Source of the DNA: Cristatella mucedo
Taxonomy: Eukaryota; Bryozoa; Phylactolaemata; Cristatellidae
Direction of reading: 5' to 3'
DNA length: 64,000 bases
NCBI GenBank assembly: GCA_009760855.2
Contig: WPIO01000043.1
Coordinates: forward strand, 434,001 to 498,000
Below the pieces are notes generated by a model. It made no database searches. It was not told the origin of the DNA and saw only the letters and a program-made list of their open reading frames with translations. The position numbers were made by a program, and so were the translations under genes. Of the stretch, positions 35,489-46,385 are shown one piece after another. Position 1 is the stretch's first letter. Each line of letters opens with the position of its first letter.

Positions 35489-37042
35489 ACTGCCGTAACA
35501 GACTAGATAGAGCAAGTATTGTGGAACATATTTTCTATGTTTTCATTTTACTAACTACTCCATATGATGTCTGTGGAGCTTTGGCATCAGGCCAATCGCC
35601 AAGCGGAAAGTGCTTCAAGCCACGGTGCCAATTTAGATATTCTGGTTCGTAAAGTCTTTATTCAAAGAGACTGAGGTTACAATGGTCAGAAATTGACTTT
35701 GGTATGTTTCCATAGCGGATCAAGAGATTTGAAGATCTTCATATAGATACCAACCTTTGACGTTGGTAAATGAGTTTGCTTTTTTAGGTTACCGAACGGT
35801 CCAAGTCTCACGAAAGCAGAGTAACAGCCTGCTTGTAGATCTGTGCCAGATTACCGACGGTAGTCATATCCTCAAGCAGAATTTAAACACGACATTCATG
35901 TCCAGAACAAATGTCACTATACTTGACCAGAGCACAGCGACAGAGCTAGGAGGCAGAGGGACATATGCCGACAAGCTACAGCGTGTCACCGATCAGGACC
36001 GCCTCCTTTTCCTGAAACTTTTCATGGTCAAATACGACGAAATTATGTCTTATTATTCGACCCGATAATTAACCACCGAGTTCGTGTCTAATGAGCACTA
36101 TATTCGCTATAATTTTTCATTAATGGCAATTCTAGCTCTCTTACACGAAACTCTTAATGTAATGCGTGTCTTGCTCCTGCTATATAGATATTGTGCAAGT
36201 ATTTCTCCTGAAATTTCTTGCTGCAAAACTTCCAGAGGATATCGGTTTCAGCACCCTATTTCTTGTTTAAACTGTAATTAGCCGCAGTATTTACTAGTGA
36301 CACGAATCAAATAATAGTCTAAGCACAGTAAAAATAAAAGCAAGAAAACCGATTGCCAAGAATTAATAACGAGCAAGGTATCGGGCTGACGAGGATGCAA
36401 TAGCATATATCTGTCAGCCTTAGAAGAACATGCCAGACTGCACAAAAAGACAGTCGGTGCTTTTGGATAGTAGAACCTTTGCTAGCGAAAGACTCGTCAA
36501 GGAAATGTAAAACAACTCGTAGCACCCTAAGTGGGCACTCAAAGTGCACGGGACAAAAGGCAAATTCAGTAAGGCACAAAAAACAGCAAAGAAAATGTAT
36601 AGGTTTTCAGTTGCGGCTTCAATGATGATAAGCCACTGCAGGTGCCGATACAAGTCGGACCTTCGGCCGAACCACATCTCCGAAAGGCGTGAATTTGCTG
36701 TGTGGAGCAGCGCGAGCCGACCGTAAGATAAAGAGCTGGAGGTGAGAGAGCCTGTTAGAGAAGCAAAGAGGTCAAAACGGTATGCTAGTGCAAGCAAGTG
36801 AAGCGGCATTTGGTCTTGATGCTCAGACGAGGGAGAAAAAAGATCTAGCTGCCATGAGGCCAAGTGAAAGCTAAGAAAATAATTGGGCAGCCGCGCCTTT
36901 GCTGATAGGATAGAAGACACACTGAGTCATGCAAAAGTTCCATGCGGCAGTGATGAACAGAAAGCTGAATTTTCGTGGTAGTTGGTCATTAGCTTATCGC
37001 AATGCTCAGGCTCTCAGCAAAGACGGCTGGCGAACTGCTTAC
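35489..37042. other. Intron 2, right part
   Basis: Contains the hypothetical plus ORF at 35757-36068. At 36420-36920 the minus strand has a 166-codon open frame, and a neighbouring frame reads LKPQLKTYTFS, which recalls LINE C-termini; it may be a very old LINE fragment. Otherwise nothing is recognised. Confidence 0.35.
35757..36068 (+). CDS. Hypothetical ORF or exon of unknown gene
   Basis: 103 codons in intron 2 of the Ig gene, on the opposite strand. A good acceptor-like TTTGCTTTTTTAG lies at about 35773-35785, after which the peptide (GYRTVQVSRKQSNSLLVDLC, then TDQDRLLFLKLFMVKYDEIM) looks protein-like and ends in TAA. A second coding-like frame lies upstream at 35563-35672 (ATGATGTCTGTGGAGC). 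The two do not join cleanly in phase. No family is recognised; it may be a small antisense gene or chance. Confidence 0.25.
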   Translation: MTLVNEFAFLGYRTVQVSRKQSNSLLVDLCQITDGSHILKQNLNTTFMSRTNVTILDQSTATELGGRGTYADKLQRVTDQDRLLFLKLFMVKYDEIMSYYSTR

Positions 37043-37160
37043 TCGTCGGGCCGATCCGCTTGACAAGTTAAGGTTATAGCTCGTAGCTTAAAAAAAACCA
37101 CCGAATAGCCAGCCTGATCGCTTGCGCCGGCCGATAAAATTCCTGGCGGGATCTTGAGCT
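37043..37160 (-). CDS. Exon 2: N-terminal half of Ig1
   Basis: The acceptor ATTTTTACAG precedes 118 nt that enter in phase 1 and leave in phase 2 at a GTAAGC donor. The peptide runs from ELKIPPG to AITLTCQADRPDE and supplies the first Ig1 cysteine. The short PP-containing leader before strand A is typical of L1-family Ig1. It joins in frame to exon 3, giving a contiguous C...W...C Ig fold. The intron lies between the first Cys and the Trp, as it does in Ig3 of this gene. The exon contains an early stop if read through its donor, so it was found by splice logic, not ORF length. Confidence 0.75.
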
Positions 37161-37769
37161 CTGTAAAAATAATCTCACTGTTAACTCCTTCACGAGAAAA
37201 CTAAAAAAGTCTACTAATGTGGTGATAGTATTTCATATTCTGCGTATGTCCATTGCGTTAACAGAAAGCCAACGCTCTGGCAATGTTTCACGAATTCGGC
37301 TGCACAAGCGAGCGAAGTATTAATTATGCACCATGCATTACCGCTACAAATGTGCATTGACTGATTTGTGACCAGAGAGATATTTATGGTCTAATAATGA
37401 GGCAGCTTACGTGCTCAGAGTCTTGGCTGCTCTGCAGTAAGCAATATGTAAGCCACAAGGGCTAATCTGGCATTAAATAAATGAGGCAACTGAGTTAGCC
37501 TAGCTTTGCGTTATTTCATTGCTAGTTTATTCTAAGTTTAGGCACTTAGAACAGGTTCTATTGCTTACTAATTCATTTTTCTTGGATCTAAAGCGCACAA
37601 AGTCGGCAATAACGACCGAAATTCTAATTCACTCTTGGCTCCGATAATCAGTGCGAAGACAGCATTTAGAAACATTCGCCTAATCTCACCATTGCTACGC
37701 TGTCATTGCTTCATTTAAAAAAGTGTATTTATTCTTGTAAATCCGCAAAGCCACCGATCTACATAAGTG

Positions 37770-37945
37770 CTACGGAGAAGAGTCTTTTACAGCTCCCTGA
37801 AAGCCTAAGTGGTTTTCGGTGCCCATTCAGTAGCCAACAGACTTCGCCTCACACAGCAAAGAGAAAGTGTGGAGCACAACTGAGTCGGCAGGACAGTTAA
37901 GGCAGTTAGTAGCATGCAAGTAACAGCTCGGGATGACTTGATAGG
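37770..37945 (-). mobile_element. LINE B 3' fragment
   Basis: Parallels 38030-38150 and 53700-53780 (GTAGCCAACAGACTTCGCCTC; AGTCGGCAGGACAGTTAAGG). A truncated copy directly beyond the 3' end of the longer one. Confidence 0.55.
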
Positions 37946-40900
37946 ATGTAATGTACTGTAATCTAATGTATCTCCATCTGTAACTCCATAAAGTCATTAA
38001 GACCATGTGGGTGTTACGCAGGAGAGCTTTTTATAGCAGACACACAGCCTAGGTGGCTTTCGGTGCGCATTCGGTAGCCAACAGACTTCGTCTCACGAAA
38101 CAAAGAGAAAATGGAAAGCATAATAGAGTCAGGGGAGCAGTTGAGGTAGTGAGGATATGCCGTAGTCGGCAGCAGGAGAGTAGATGCCGTTGCATAAGAA
38201 TCGTGGATGTGAGTTCTCAAATCAAGGATCTGCAGAGCAAAAGTGGCTGTCACCCACAGTTTTTTAAGCAGCGTTATGGAAAAAAACTAATTTATTTTTA
38301 TTGAGGCCACGAAGAAAGGAGGAGGCTGAAATTGGTACAGTAGCTCAGCTTGGTATGAAAGAGCCAAGCTGTAGCGAGCCTTGTGGGTCAGTGTAAGAAC
38401 TCTATTCTGTATCTGCTGATCAACCGGAAGCAATCTAAAGGTCCTTCAGCAAAAGAGAGACATGGTCAAACATTTATTGTTTGTAAGCGAGCCGTGCCGG
38501 CATACTCATCACCAGCTGCAGTGTTCTAGCGCGAAATTTGGTAGACCAGCCAAAATGGAATTACAATAATCTAGACTAGACAGAACTAAGGTGCTAGTTA
38601 GTTTATTTGCAAGCCACCGTGGAAGACAGTTCCTAATCTTACAAAGGGATCGGACGTGATGGCTAGCTGTGGAGGCCGTCTTTTTGAGAAAGGTTTCAAA
38701 TTTTCTAATTTAGACAGATGTCAAAGACAGCACCGAAATTCTGAGCACATGGTGATGGTCGAGCAACAGCATCACCGATTAGAAGAGCAAAACATTTTAG
38801 TCCAGCCATACACTTGGGTTTCCTATTAGAAGTAGTTCAATTTGTCGTCGTGTAGCTTAAGAAAGTTTTCGAACATCTTGGATTGAATGTCTGCAAGACA
38901 TACACCCACTTCATTAGTCGCTGCAGCAGCTTCCGAAGGCTTGAATGACAAATACAGTTGAGTATCGGCAGTATAAAAGTGATATTCGATTTCATGGGCC
39001 TAAATCCCAGAGGCTGATTGCAAATGGAGAATAGCAAAGGACTGAGGTCGGAGATTTGAGGAACTCCACAGGTGACAGGTGGATGAGAGCTGACCGATAC
39101 ACGACGCGGATTTAACACGGTCAGATCAGCAAGATTAAAACCCCGCCAGTACCTCGTCTGCCAGAGCGACCACCGTTCTTCATCCTTAAAAGTAGGATAT
39201 CGTGATCAATGATGTCGAAGGCAGCTGATAGATTTAGCAGTGTCAGGCCAGTGACATTCCTGTCATCGTTGCTACATGGGATTTCGTTGGTTACACGGAG
39301 AAGAGCAGTTTCAGTGGATTGCTGCCATTCGAAACCCGATATACAATTTGCTGAAATTTCATTCTTTTTAGAGTGTGCTGCCATCTACCACACAGCAGCT
39401 TGTGGTTGCTGACGAAGCCTTTGGACGTTGCCGGAACGAGTCAACCAGGATGCCGTCAGCCTGTTTGGCTTGCTGCTGATAAAAATCTGCAGTGGTTAAG
39501 CTCAGACCCACCCAAGAACCGTAGACATGGTATATCAAGCCGGCTGCCCTATGACTCACAGATAAATGTTCTCCGGAGATACTGCTTGGTGCTCTGTTCC
39601 TCATTAGGAGTTATTACTTTTACATGGGTATTTCTTAGCTGTACTTCACCCTAAGAATATAACATGTGCTACCAGCTACTTAACGACAATTTTTCAAGAA
39701 TATTTGACAAAAAAAGATGAAGGAAAACAGGGCGATAGTTAGCAATGGCCTCGGTATCTAATCCAGGCTTTTTAAGTATTGGACTAACGAATGCCGATTT
39801 GAATGACTAGGCTACAGCCCATTTTTTTCAAAAGCATTAACAATCTCATTTATGACTTAGATAAGGGTATCAATTCTTTTAGGAAACGAGCTCTTTTTAC
39901 TAGACCTTACTATGGTAGCCACATCGCATACAGAAACCCCAGAAAATTTCCTAAGTAAGGTCACAATTTGCGATTCAGCAATTGCTTTGGTCGAGGGGCT
40001 TTATGGAAACTCGAATGTGCACAATTTGTTCAATGAAGAAAGCTGAAAACGTATCGGCCGAGCCTTTAATCTGGGGAGTTAGACCTCTCCGCATTGGCAA
40101 GCAAATTATCAATCTGTTTTGGGTCTGACAGTTATTAGGACTTCAGTTTCAGAGTGAAGAAGAAGTCTCGGGTTTCAAAGTTTCCGGGTATAGGCTCGAA
40201 GGAAGTCTTTGACTTTGACTAGATCTTCATCACCCAGACGGTGTTTAAGCCTGAGCTTGAACGGCGCATCTTTTGAAGTTTTTTCATAAATTGTAAATAA
40301 TCTTCACGACTCTGTGCAAGAACATAATATACGGAGCATGCTCATCACGGGCACTCTTAAGTGCCGACTTCGCTGCATCAGTGAGAGTATCAAAGCTGCC
40401 GGTCGAGTCCGGGTGCAGATCAAAAAGATCTGCCTCACACACTGATTTAAAAACATTTGTCTTAGTCAGTGGTTTCTAAGCTACGTCTCTAAACAAACTC
40501 GACATTACCCCATAACGGAGCAGTAACAGTAAACGAGACCGATCAATGATCCAAAGGGTCAGCGGGCACACTACAAGGTCACAGAGGCAGGCATCCTTAG
40601 TGATTACGGGATCTACGATATGGTCCCCGACGTGAGTGGCAGGATTAACTAGTTGGACCAAACCAAAGTTTGCTAGACAGTCAAGAAATGAGCGGACCTG
40701 TGTTTTGCTCAGGTGTCATCGTGAATATTGAAGTATCCTACAATCAGTAACGGCCAGTCGCATACAATATTTTAGGAAGGAACTCCAAAAACTACTCGAT
40801 TAACAAGTTTAGACAGCCAGAAGAAGGTCGGTATATTCCAACAGTGAGGGGCATGGTCTTTAATGAGGACCCGATTGCTTCTGATTCAGATGAAGGCCCT

Positions 40901-41190
40901 TGCGAAAAATTGGGTGTTTTATAGCCAAACCGTTCACAAGCAGCAATAGCAACCCCGCCACTGTTATTATCAGATCACATGTACTGAAAGAATGAAAATC
41001 TTGGTGGTGTGGTCTCAGATAAACAGCTGCCAGAGCCGGGCATCATCGAGTTTTGGTAAGCAGAAACGCATCTACCTTCTCCTGGACAGCCTGATCGCGA
41101 ATAAGTAGCCTCTTAGTTTTTAGCGAGTGGAAGTTTAAAGCTAAATTTAAGAGGCTACTTATTGCTGTCCAATAATTTCGCAGTGCCGAT
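37930..41190 (-). mobile_element. LINE B (second L2-like family), old near-full-length copy
   Basis: Read on the minus strand from about 41190: an endonuclease region (NNSGGVAIAACERFGYK-like near 40950), a linker, RT fingers near 39750, STETALLRVTNEI and LLNLSAAFDIIDHDILL at 39121-39384, a PVTCGVPQIS-like segment near 39060, LYLSFK-like near 38940, and the C-terminal GYRMRTESHLGC block at 38014-38100. It ends in a short ATTACAGTACATTAC-type tail. An unrelated 270 bp (about 39385-39655) interrupts the RT. Sequence and tail differ from LINE A. It lies in intron 1. Confidence 0.65.
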
Positions 41191-41201
41191 TAAATGGCTT
41201 G

Positions 41202-42470
41202 CAAGCACCTTGCTGGCCTTGGATTAATGTTAGCGGGAACAAGAGCTGTGCGGCGACGGGCAAGAACTCCTTTGTCCTGGAGCAGTGAGCCAGAGAGGAG
41301 CGCCAGTGCGGTTAGAGAGCAAGAGCTTAAGAGCGAGCCAGGAAGCTATGAGACCAACGGTGGTGATTCGGCCTTTAAAATTGGTCTGATATCCGTGGGA
41401 GCGGCTGATTGATGTTGGCTGGCCTGTCAACCTCGGCCATAACTCTGTCCAAAAAGGATCGTCTGGAACCAATTCGGCATTCAAGCTGGACAGGGGTGCC
41501 CTTCCAGGGTCCTAGTAACGGTATTAATTCCTTACCGTAATGGGCCACGGTATCGGACCCAATACCACTAAGCTCTTGCCACATTGTCTGAGCTAGGTAT
41601 TTAAGAGTCGAGCGATGCTCACTCTTGGTCTTCTGTTCGGCTCCTCTCTTCGGCCTCGCTTTGACGCCTTTGGACTCGTTTCTCTGAAAGCAAGGGAGAA
41701 GGATGGGCTGCTTACCGGCGATTGACGGGACAGGACGAGACAGAGCTATGAGGATTCGGCGGACTCCACCGAATACGGTCGTATCGCGCCCGAGCTAGAA
41801 TTTTGTGTGCACATGCTCGCACGTGGTCTCGGCATAATGATTTGCCGCTGGGAGCTAGACGTAGTTGGTGTCGTGGGTGAGATATTCCATTAGTTCGGGC
41901 TCCTCTGTCTATTTGGGCTGTTCCCCCTAGAGACGCCGGGAGCCTAAGTGTGAAGACGTGTTTCCTCCGCAAGAGTGCTTGAGATGGTTTGTGTCGGGTA
42001 TTCCTGCCATTAAGGTGGAAGAGGAGCCCTAGTTCTTCAGTCAGGGTCTAGGATCCTGTTCGGGCTCCTAGTCTCATTCGGGTCGTTGCCCACAATAGAC
42101 TTAGGTAGCCTAAGTTTGGAGGACGTATTCTCTCCGCAAGAGTGCGTGTGCTGTTGAGAGCATGTGATGAGTGTGGAGATAAAACTGAGCCAGACGCCCA
42201 GCGACTTTGTGCCCTTGCAAATGAAGCTCATTAAAATCCCCAATATGTGTGTCTCCCTGTCCAATTCACGCCTCGGACTCACGACCCCTTTAGTAACGGT
42301 GGGTAGGTCAGTGCCAGAAACGCTCGTTTCGTGGCGGCCTGCTTATTGTGCGTAGACGCGCACTGAACATTATTGTGCGTAGACGAGCACCGAACGGCAT
42401 TAAGCAGGGTAGGTCACGCCGCTCGGTAAGCGACAGGTTAAGCCTACTCCACCGAGCCTTCGGCGTTACA
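41202..42470 (+). mobile_element. Solo LTR with internal tandem duplication
   Basis: Related to the LTR at 43464-44558 along its length (GGAGCAGTGAGCCAGAGAGG; TATTTAAGAGTCGAGCG; CGGCGTTACA end). CTTG flanks it (41198-41201, 42471-42474). The 5' TG is eroded and the polyadenylation signal is mutated to AATGAA. A block of roughly 140 bp (GGGCTCCT ... AGCCTAAGT ... CCTCCGCAAGAGTGC) occurs twice, at about 41895-41985 and 42055-42160. Confidence 0.8.
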
Positions 42471-43144
42471 CTTGCATTCAAGTCGGCGTGTAGCCAGCCC
42501 GGCAGATGCTGCCCCTTCGAATTTAAACTGGAGTCTAGTAATGGTCGCCGTTCAACTTTTCACAACATGCTAAAGCACGGCAAGTGAGCTACTACCGCAG
42601 CGAGTGCTAATCCGAGTTTTAGACTTACTGGTCGTAGATTTGATAGCGAGCTGTTGATAGGGGGAATTGCACGCAGGATGCACGGAGGTTCTTACTGACC
42701 CGCTTACAAGGTCTGCCTGGTAGGTATTCACTAATGGCGAGGTCCTGTTTTGGCTATCATATCCGAGGACAGCTCATGAACAGTCACAGCAAAGATATCA
42801 GCGGAATATCTGAAGGTATCGCGGAGAGGTATGGTAAAGGTCCATGCCGAACTCTGAGTCGCCCCAAGCCGCTCTCTAGCGTGTAGAGGAAGTGCAATTT
42901 GGAAGATCAGTTGCCTTGGCTGTCAACTCTGTAAAGTTTTTAGCCAAAACGTGTGACCATGTTCTATTGCTTCTTTGAAGCTTCCTAAATAGGACTGCCC
43001 CTCCGTTGCAGGTGACACTCAGAAGAAGCTAGGAAAATGTTATGATAAAAATAGAAAGAATGCAGGCGTAATTGTCGACGGATACAGAGAGAAGTTCTTA
43101 TGCTGACCCGCAAGGTCCACTATGACTTGGCTCATTCATACCGA

Positions 43145-43262
43145 GGATGAACTGCTGCACCAGCTCCAGCCTCATTGTGCCCTCAGATCCTGTATGGACA
43201 ATGGATTAGCTATTTCATTCCTCCGCTTAAAAACCGTTGGCGACAGAAGCAAAGGGAGCACC
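43145..43262 (+). mobile_element. LINE B fragment
   Basis: SCMDNGLAISFLRLKTVGDRS corresponds to the SCVDNNLAVPILRLKPVGDRS segment of the copy at 53730-54026. About 118 bp. Confidence 0.55.
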
Positions 43263-43463
43263 TTGTCCTTGGTCAAAAATGAAGTACTTTAAGCCTTGGG
43301 GGACACCAGGGTGGCCTGATAATTCGCAAAGGCCTGGCATGAGCGTAATGATTTACAGCTCAAAGAGCTGGCTGGTCTTACTTATAAGCAAATTATTCAC
43401 AGGACAGAAAATGTTTTGGGAAAATACCTAGGAATTTCCATCAGAAGAACATCCAAGTCATTT

Positions 43464-44558
43464 TGTAGCACTGTGCTGGCCTTGGCTGAATTTTAGCGCG
43501 AACAAGAGCTGTTCGGAGGCGGGCTAGAACTCCTTTGTCGTGGAGCAGTGAGCCAGAGAGGAGCGTCAGCGCGGTTAGAGAGCAAGAGCTTAAGAGCAAG
43601 CCAGGAAGCTGAGACCGGTGGTGGCGATTCGGCCTTTAGAATTGGTCCGATACCCGCGGAAGCTGCTGATTGATGTTGGCTGGCCTGTCAACCTTCACCT
43701 TCACTCGGTCCAAGAAAGAATCGTCTGGAACCCATTCGCCATTCAAGCTGGACAGAGGGGACATTCCAGTGGGCTAGTGCCGGTATTAGTTCCTCACCGT
43801 AATGGGCCATGGTGTCGGGCCCAATACCACTAAGCTCTTGCCCCATTGTCTCAGCCAAGTATTTAAGAGTCGAGCGACGCTCGCTCTGGTTCTTTTGTCT
43901 ATGGTCTTCTGTCTTTGTTCCGGCTCCGCCGTCTGACTCGTTTCTCTGAAAGCGAGGGAGGAAGGCGGGCTGTTCGCCGGCGATTGACGGAACAGGACGA
44001 GACAGCGCTAGGAGGATTTGGTGGACTCCACCGAATACGGTCGTATCGCACCCGAGCTGGCATTTTGTGTTTTTATCGTGTTTTGTGTGTATGCGCTAGC
44101 ACGTGGTCTCGGCATAGGGATTTGCCGGTGCGAGCTAGACGTAGTTGGCGTGTGTGGAGTATTCCTGCCGCACTGGTGGAAACCGAGTTCTAGTTCTCCG
44201 GTTAGGGGTTTAGGCTCTGGTTCGGGCTCAGTGTGGAGAAGTATTCCCTCCACAAGAGTGTTGGTGCTGTTGACAGCGTTCGGGGAGTGTGGAGATAAAA
44301 CGGAGATAGACGCGCAGCGACTTTGTTCGCTGGCGAATAAAGCTCAGTAAAATCCGCAATTTGTGTGTCTCGCTTTCCAATTCACGCCGCGGACTCACGG
44401 CCCACTTTAGTAACGGTAAGCAGGTCAGCGCCAGAAACGCTCGTATCATGGCGGCCAGCTTATTTCGCGTAGGCGCGAACCAAACGGCATTAGGCGTTAG
44501 GCTAAGCCGCTAGGTAAGCGGCAGGTCAAGCTTACTCCGGCGAGCCTTCGGCGTTACA
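43464..44558 (+). mobile_element. Solo LTR (long form)
   Basis: 1,095 bp, TGTAGCACTGTGCTGGCC to GGCGTTACA, flanked by ATTT on both sides (43460-43463, 44559-44562). A TATA-like TATTTAAGAG lies at about 43859, and AATAAA at 44336-44341 marks the R/U5 side. It sits about 1 kb from the LTR at 41202-42470, in the same orientation, but the sequence between has no retroelement genes and each has its own target duplication, so they are separate insertions. Confidence 0.85.
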
Positions 44559-44927
44559 ATTTGAAATGCTTCGGGGAATTATATAATTTCACTCCAAATA
44601 TTGATTCAAATAACTCACCTTCGAAAACTAGTACATTGGCAAGCGTCCAGCAGTTTTATGTTTTCGCGAGAAGTATTGTGTTTTTATTGTAATTTGTTAT
44701 AGTACCTAATTAAGAGAAGGAAAAACTAAACCGGAGCTCTATCGTACATTTGATTTTATTGTACATCCTAATCCCGGTGATCTCTGTTAATGGCACCGAC
44801 TGCGACGGTCTGCCATACCAAGTCTATCAGGCTGACAATATTTGACAGGATTGTGGCTGACAAAGAACGGTGACAGTACCCACGTTTAAAGCTGTGCAGC
44901 AATAGTAATAATGAAAAAACATTTTGT

Positions 44928-44976
44928 ATAGAACCTCAAGAGCACTTAGTCTCTATCGAAGCACTGCACAGGGGTT
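44928..44976 (-). mobile_element. SINE tail fragment
   Basis: The minus strand reads GTGCTTCGATAGAGACTAAG...CTCTTGAGG, the SINE/LINE A terminal hairpin without a recognisable head. Confidence 0.35.
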
Positions 44977-45677
44977 GGAGAATATGCATGTGAGCTGATC
45001 GTCAGAAATAACACGCATGATTTCAACACATAAATACATCAAGAACGAGCATGCATTAGAAGCTACTGCTTGGATGAGCGCAAGGTGTTTTTCTTAGCAT
45101 GTTTTGAGGCATCAATATACCGGACTTTTGAGGCCATAAACTGAAGGCAGCTTAGATACTGAAGGCGAAGCCTCCGGAGAATTACAAGTTGGCTAGATTC
45201 GCTTCTTAGAATTTTGTCAGGCTTGGCAGTTTATGTTACATTACGTTCTACCGGCTCGGGCCTCGCTTCTCACAGGATGACAGGCAACAGGCTTCTAGTA
45301 CAAATGAAAAAACAGTATCAGCAGCAACAGATGACCTAGGGTAATGCACTACTCATGGGGCTGCTGGTGAATTGGTTTCGCAAGGTCATCATTTCGCAAA
45401 GGTACAGTTGCCGTCGATGGCTAAAAATAAGTGCCGTAGGTTTCACGGAGACTGGCTATTGCTAACTGGCAGACGTCCTGACGGAAAAGATGGATATTTT
45501 ACCCGCACAGTCACATAGTGAGTGCAATAAATAATTCCACGAGGTGAGAAACTTCATAAATAGCAAGATTGAAACCTGACCACCGCATTGTTGAGTACGC
45601 GTTTCGACGTCGATAGAGAGCGATCTTCATTTTTACACCGACATAAATAGACGCCGAGCAGTATAAAACGAACTTAC

Positions 45678-45753
45678 CTCTAGCCTTGCTTCCAACGATG
45701 AAGAGTACCAGTAGCCAATAGGTAGCTATTTGACCGCAACAACGCTTAGGCAT
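45678..45753 (-). CDS. Exon 1: start codon and signal peptide
   Basis: The ATG at 45753 opens a 25-residue peptide: a basic n-region (MPKRCCGQ), a hydrophobic core WLLVLFIVG, then SKAR, a plausible signal-peptidase site after the Ala. A GTAAGT donor (plus strand 45672-45677) ends the exon in phase 1, which fits the phase-1 acceptor of the next exon. A CTCTACAG-like acceptor lies just upstream of the ATG, so an untranslated exon or a trans-splice site may precede it. Assignment to this gene rests on phase, strand and the need of an Ig receptor for a signal peptide. Another phase-1 exon could lie between it and exon 2. Confidence 0.6.
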
Positions 45754-46034
45754 TCCAATGAATTGCTGTAGAGTTCTACACTGTTTAATTTACAAATCCT
45801 CTGTCTCTAAAGTGGAAAACCTTTGCATGTTAAAATTCGATGCATTTTGGATTGCAATGCTTATACCACCTAGTTATAGCAATCATTTGAATACAAGGTT
45901 TGGAGATATGCCATACAAATTTTAAAATAGGTTTTTTAGCTGTGAGAGATTTTTATTACACTCAGAAGCTTGGAAGCTGTATGTGAAAACGAGCCAATTA
46001 CACAGCAGGTTGTCTGCAGGTCAGCCGACGACAT

Positions 46035-46182
46035 CGGTAGGTAGTGGTCCAGCGGTTAAGGTGATCGCCCCGACCAAGGTGTGACTGAAGTCGTGGGCTC
46101 GAACCCCGAGGCATGTGTAAAGCACCTGAATAGAGATTAAGTTATCTCGGGGCGCTATGCAAATGATTTATATTATCATATT
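46035..46182 (+). mobile_element. tRNA-derived SINE
   Basis: A box TGGTCCAGCGG, B box GGGCTCGAACCCC (an almost perfect Pol III consensus), tail AGCGC-like hairpin with AGAGATTAAGTTATCT, then ATGATTTATATTATC. It lies about 280 bp beyond the signal-peptide exon, on the upstream side of the gene. Confidence 0.8.
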
Positions 46183-46385
46183 ATATAACTTAGACGTAGG
46201 AGTTGATGTGATCAAAAAAGAAATTGCTAGTAGAGCCACATATGATTAGCATAGACTCCACTTAAGCGCGTGAAAAAGGGCAGATAATATTCAAGGAAGA
46301 ATCCAGGTTTGAAGAAGTAAGCAAGGTCACCCATACAGTCTTACCCTTGAATTATGTATATCTGAGTCCAGATAAATCTTTAAAA

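Larger units (their letters stand above)
4569..45753 (-). other. Gene span: neuroglian/L1CAM-like Ig adhesion molecule, 3' end missing
   Basis: Eleven exons on the minus strand join into one open frame of 2,821 nt (940 complete codons), with consistent phase at all ten junctions (1,2,1,1,2,1,1,1,1,1). The chain begins with a signal peptide and continues as Ig-like domains with Cys-Trp-Cys triads and many N-x-S/T sites, so the product is extracellular. Ig1 (FEGSYECVINNSAG) and Ig2 (ALYIKNV, then YVCHVTD) resemble the first two domains of the L1CAM/neuroglian family. These are neuronal and epithelial adhesion receptors with six Ig domains, FNIII repeats and an ankyrin-binding tail. No FNIII or membrane segment is visible; the last exon ends in a phase-1 donor, so the gene continues past the left edge. 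Introns run from 84 bp to 11.7 kb and hold nearly all the retrotransposons of the left two thirds. Phase-1 exons could have been missed. The gene model is strong; the family name is inferred from domain patterns. Confidence 0.75.

Noticed and set aside
36420-36920. 166-codon minus ORF as a host gene
   Set aside because: No splice context or domain; a neighbouring frame recalls a LINE C-terminus, so an old LINE fragment is more likely, but this could not be settled.
41202-44558. One LTR retrotransposon with the two LTRs as its ends
   Set aside because: The 1 kb between them has no gag/pol remnants, and each LTR has a different 4-bp flanking duplication, so they are separate solo LTRs.
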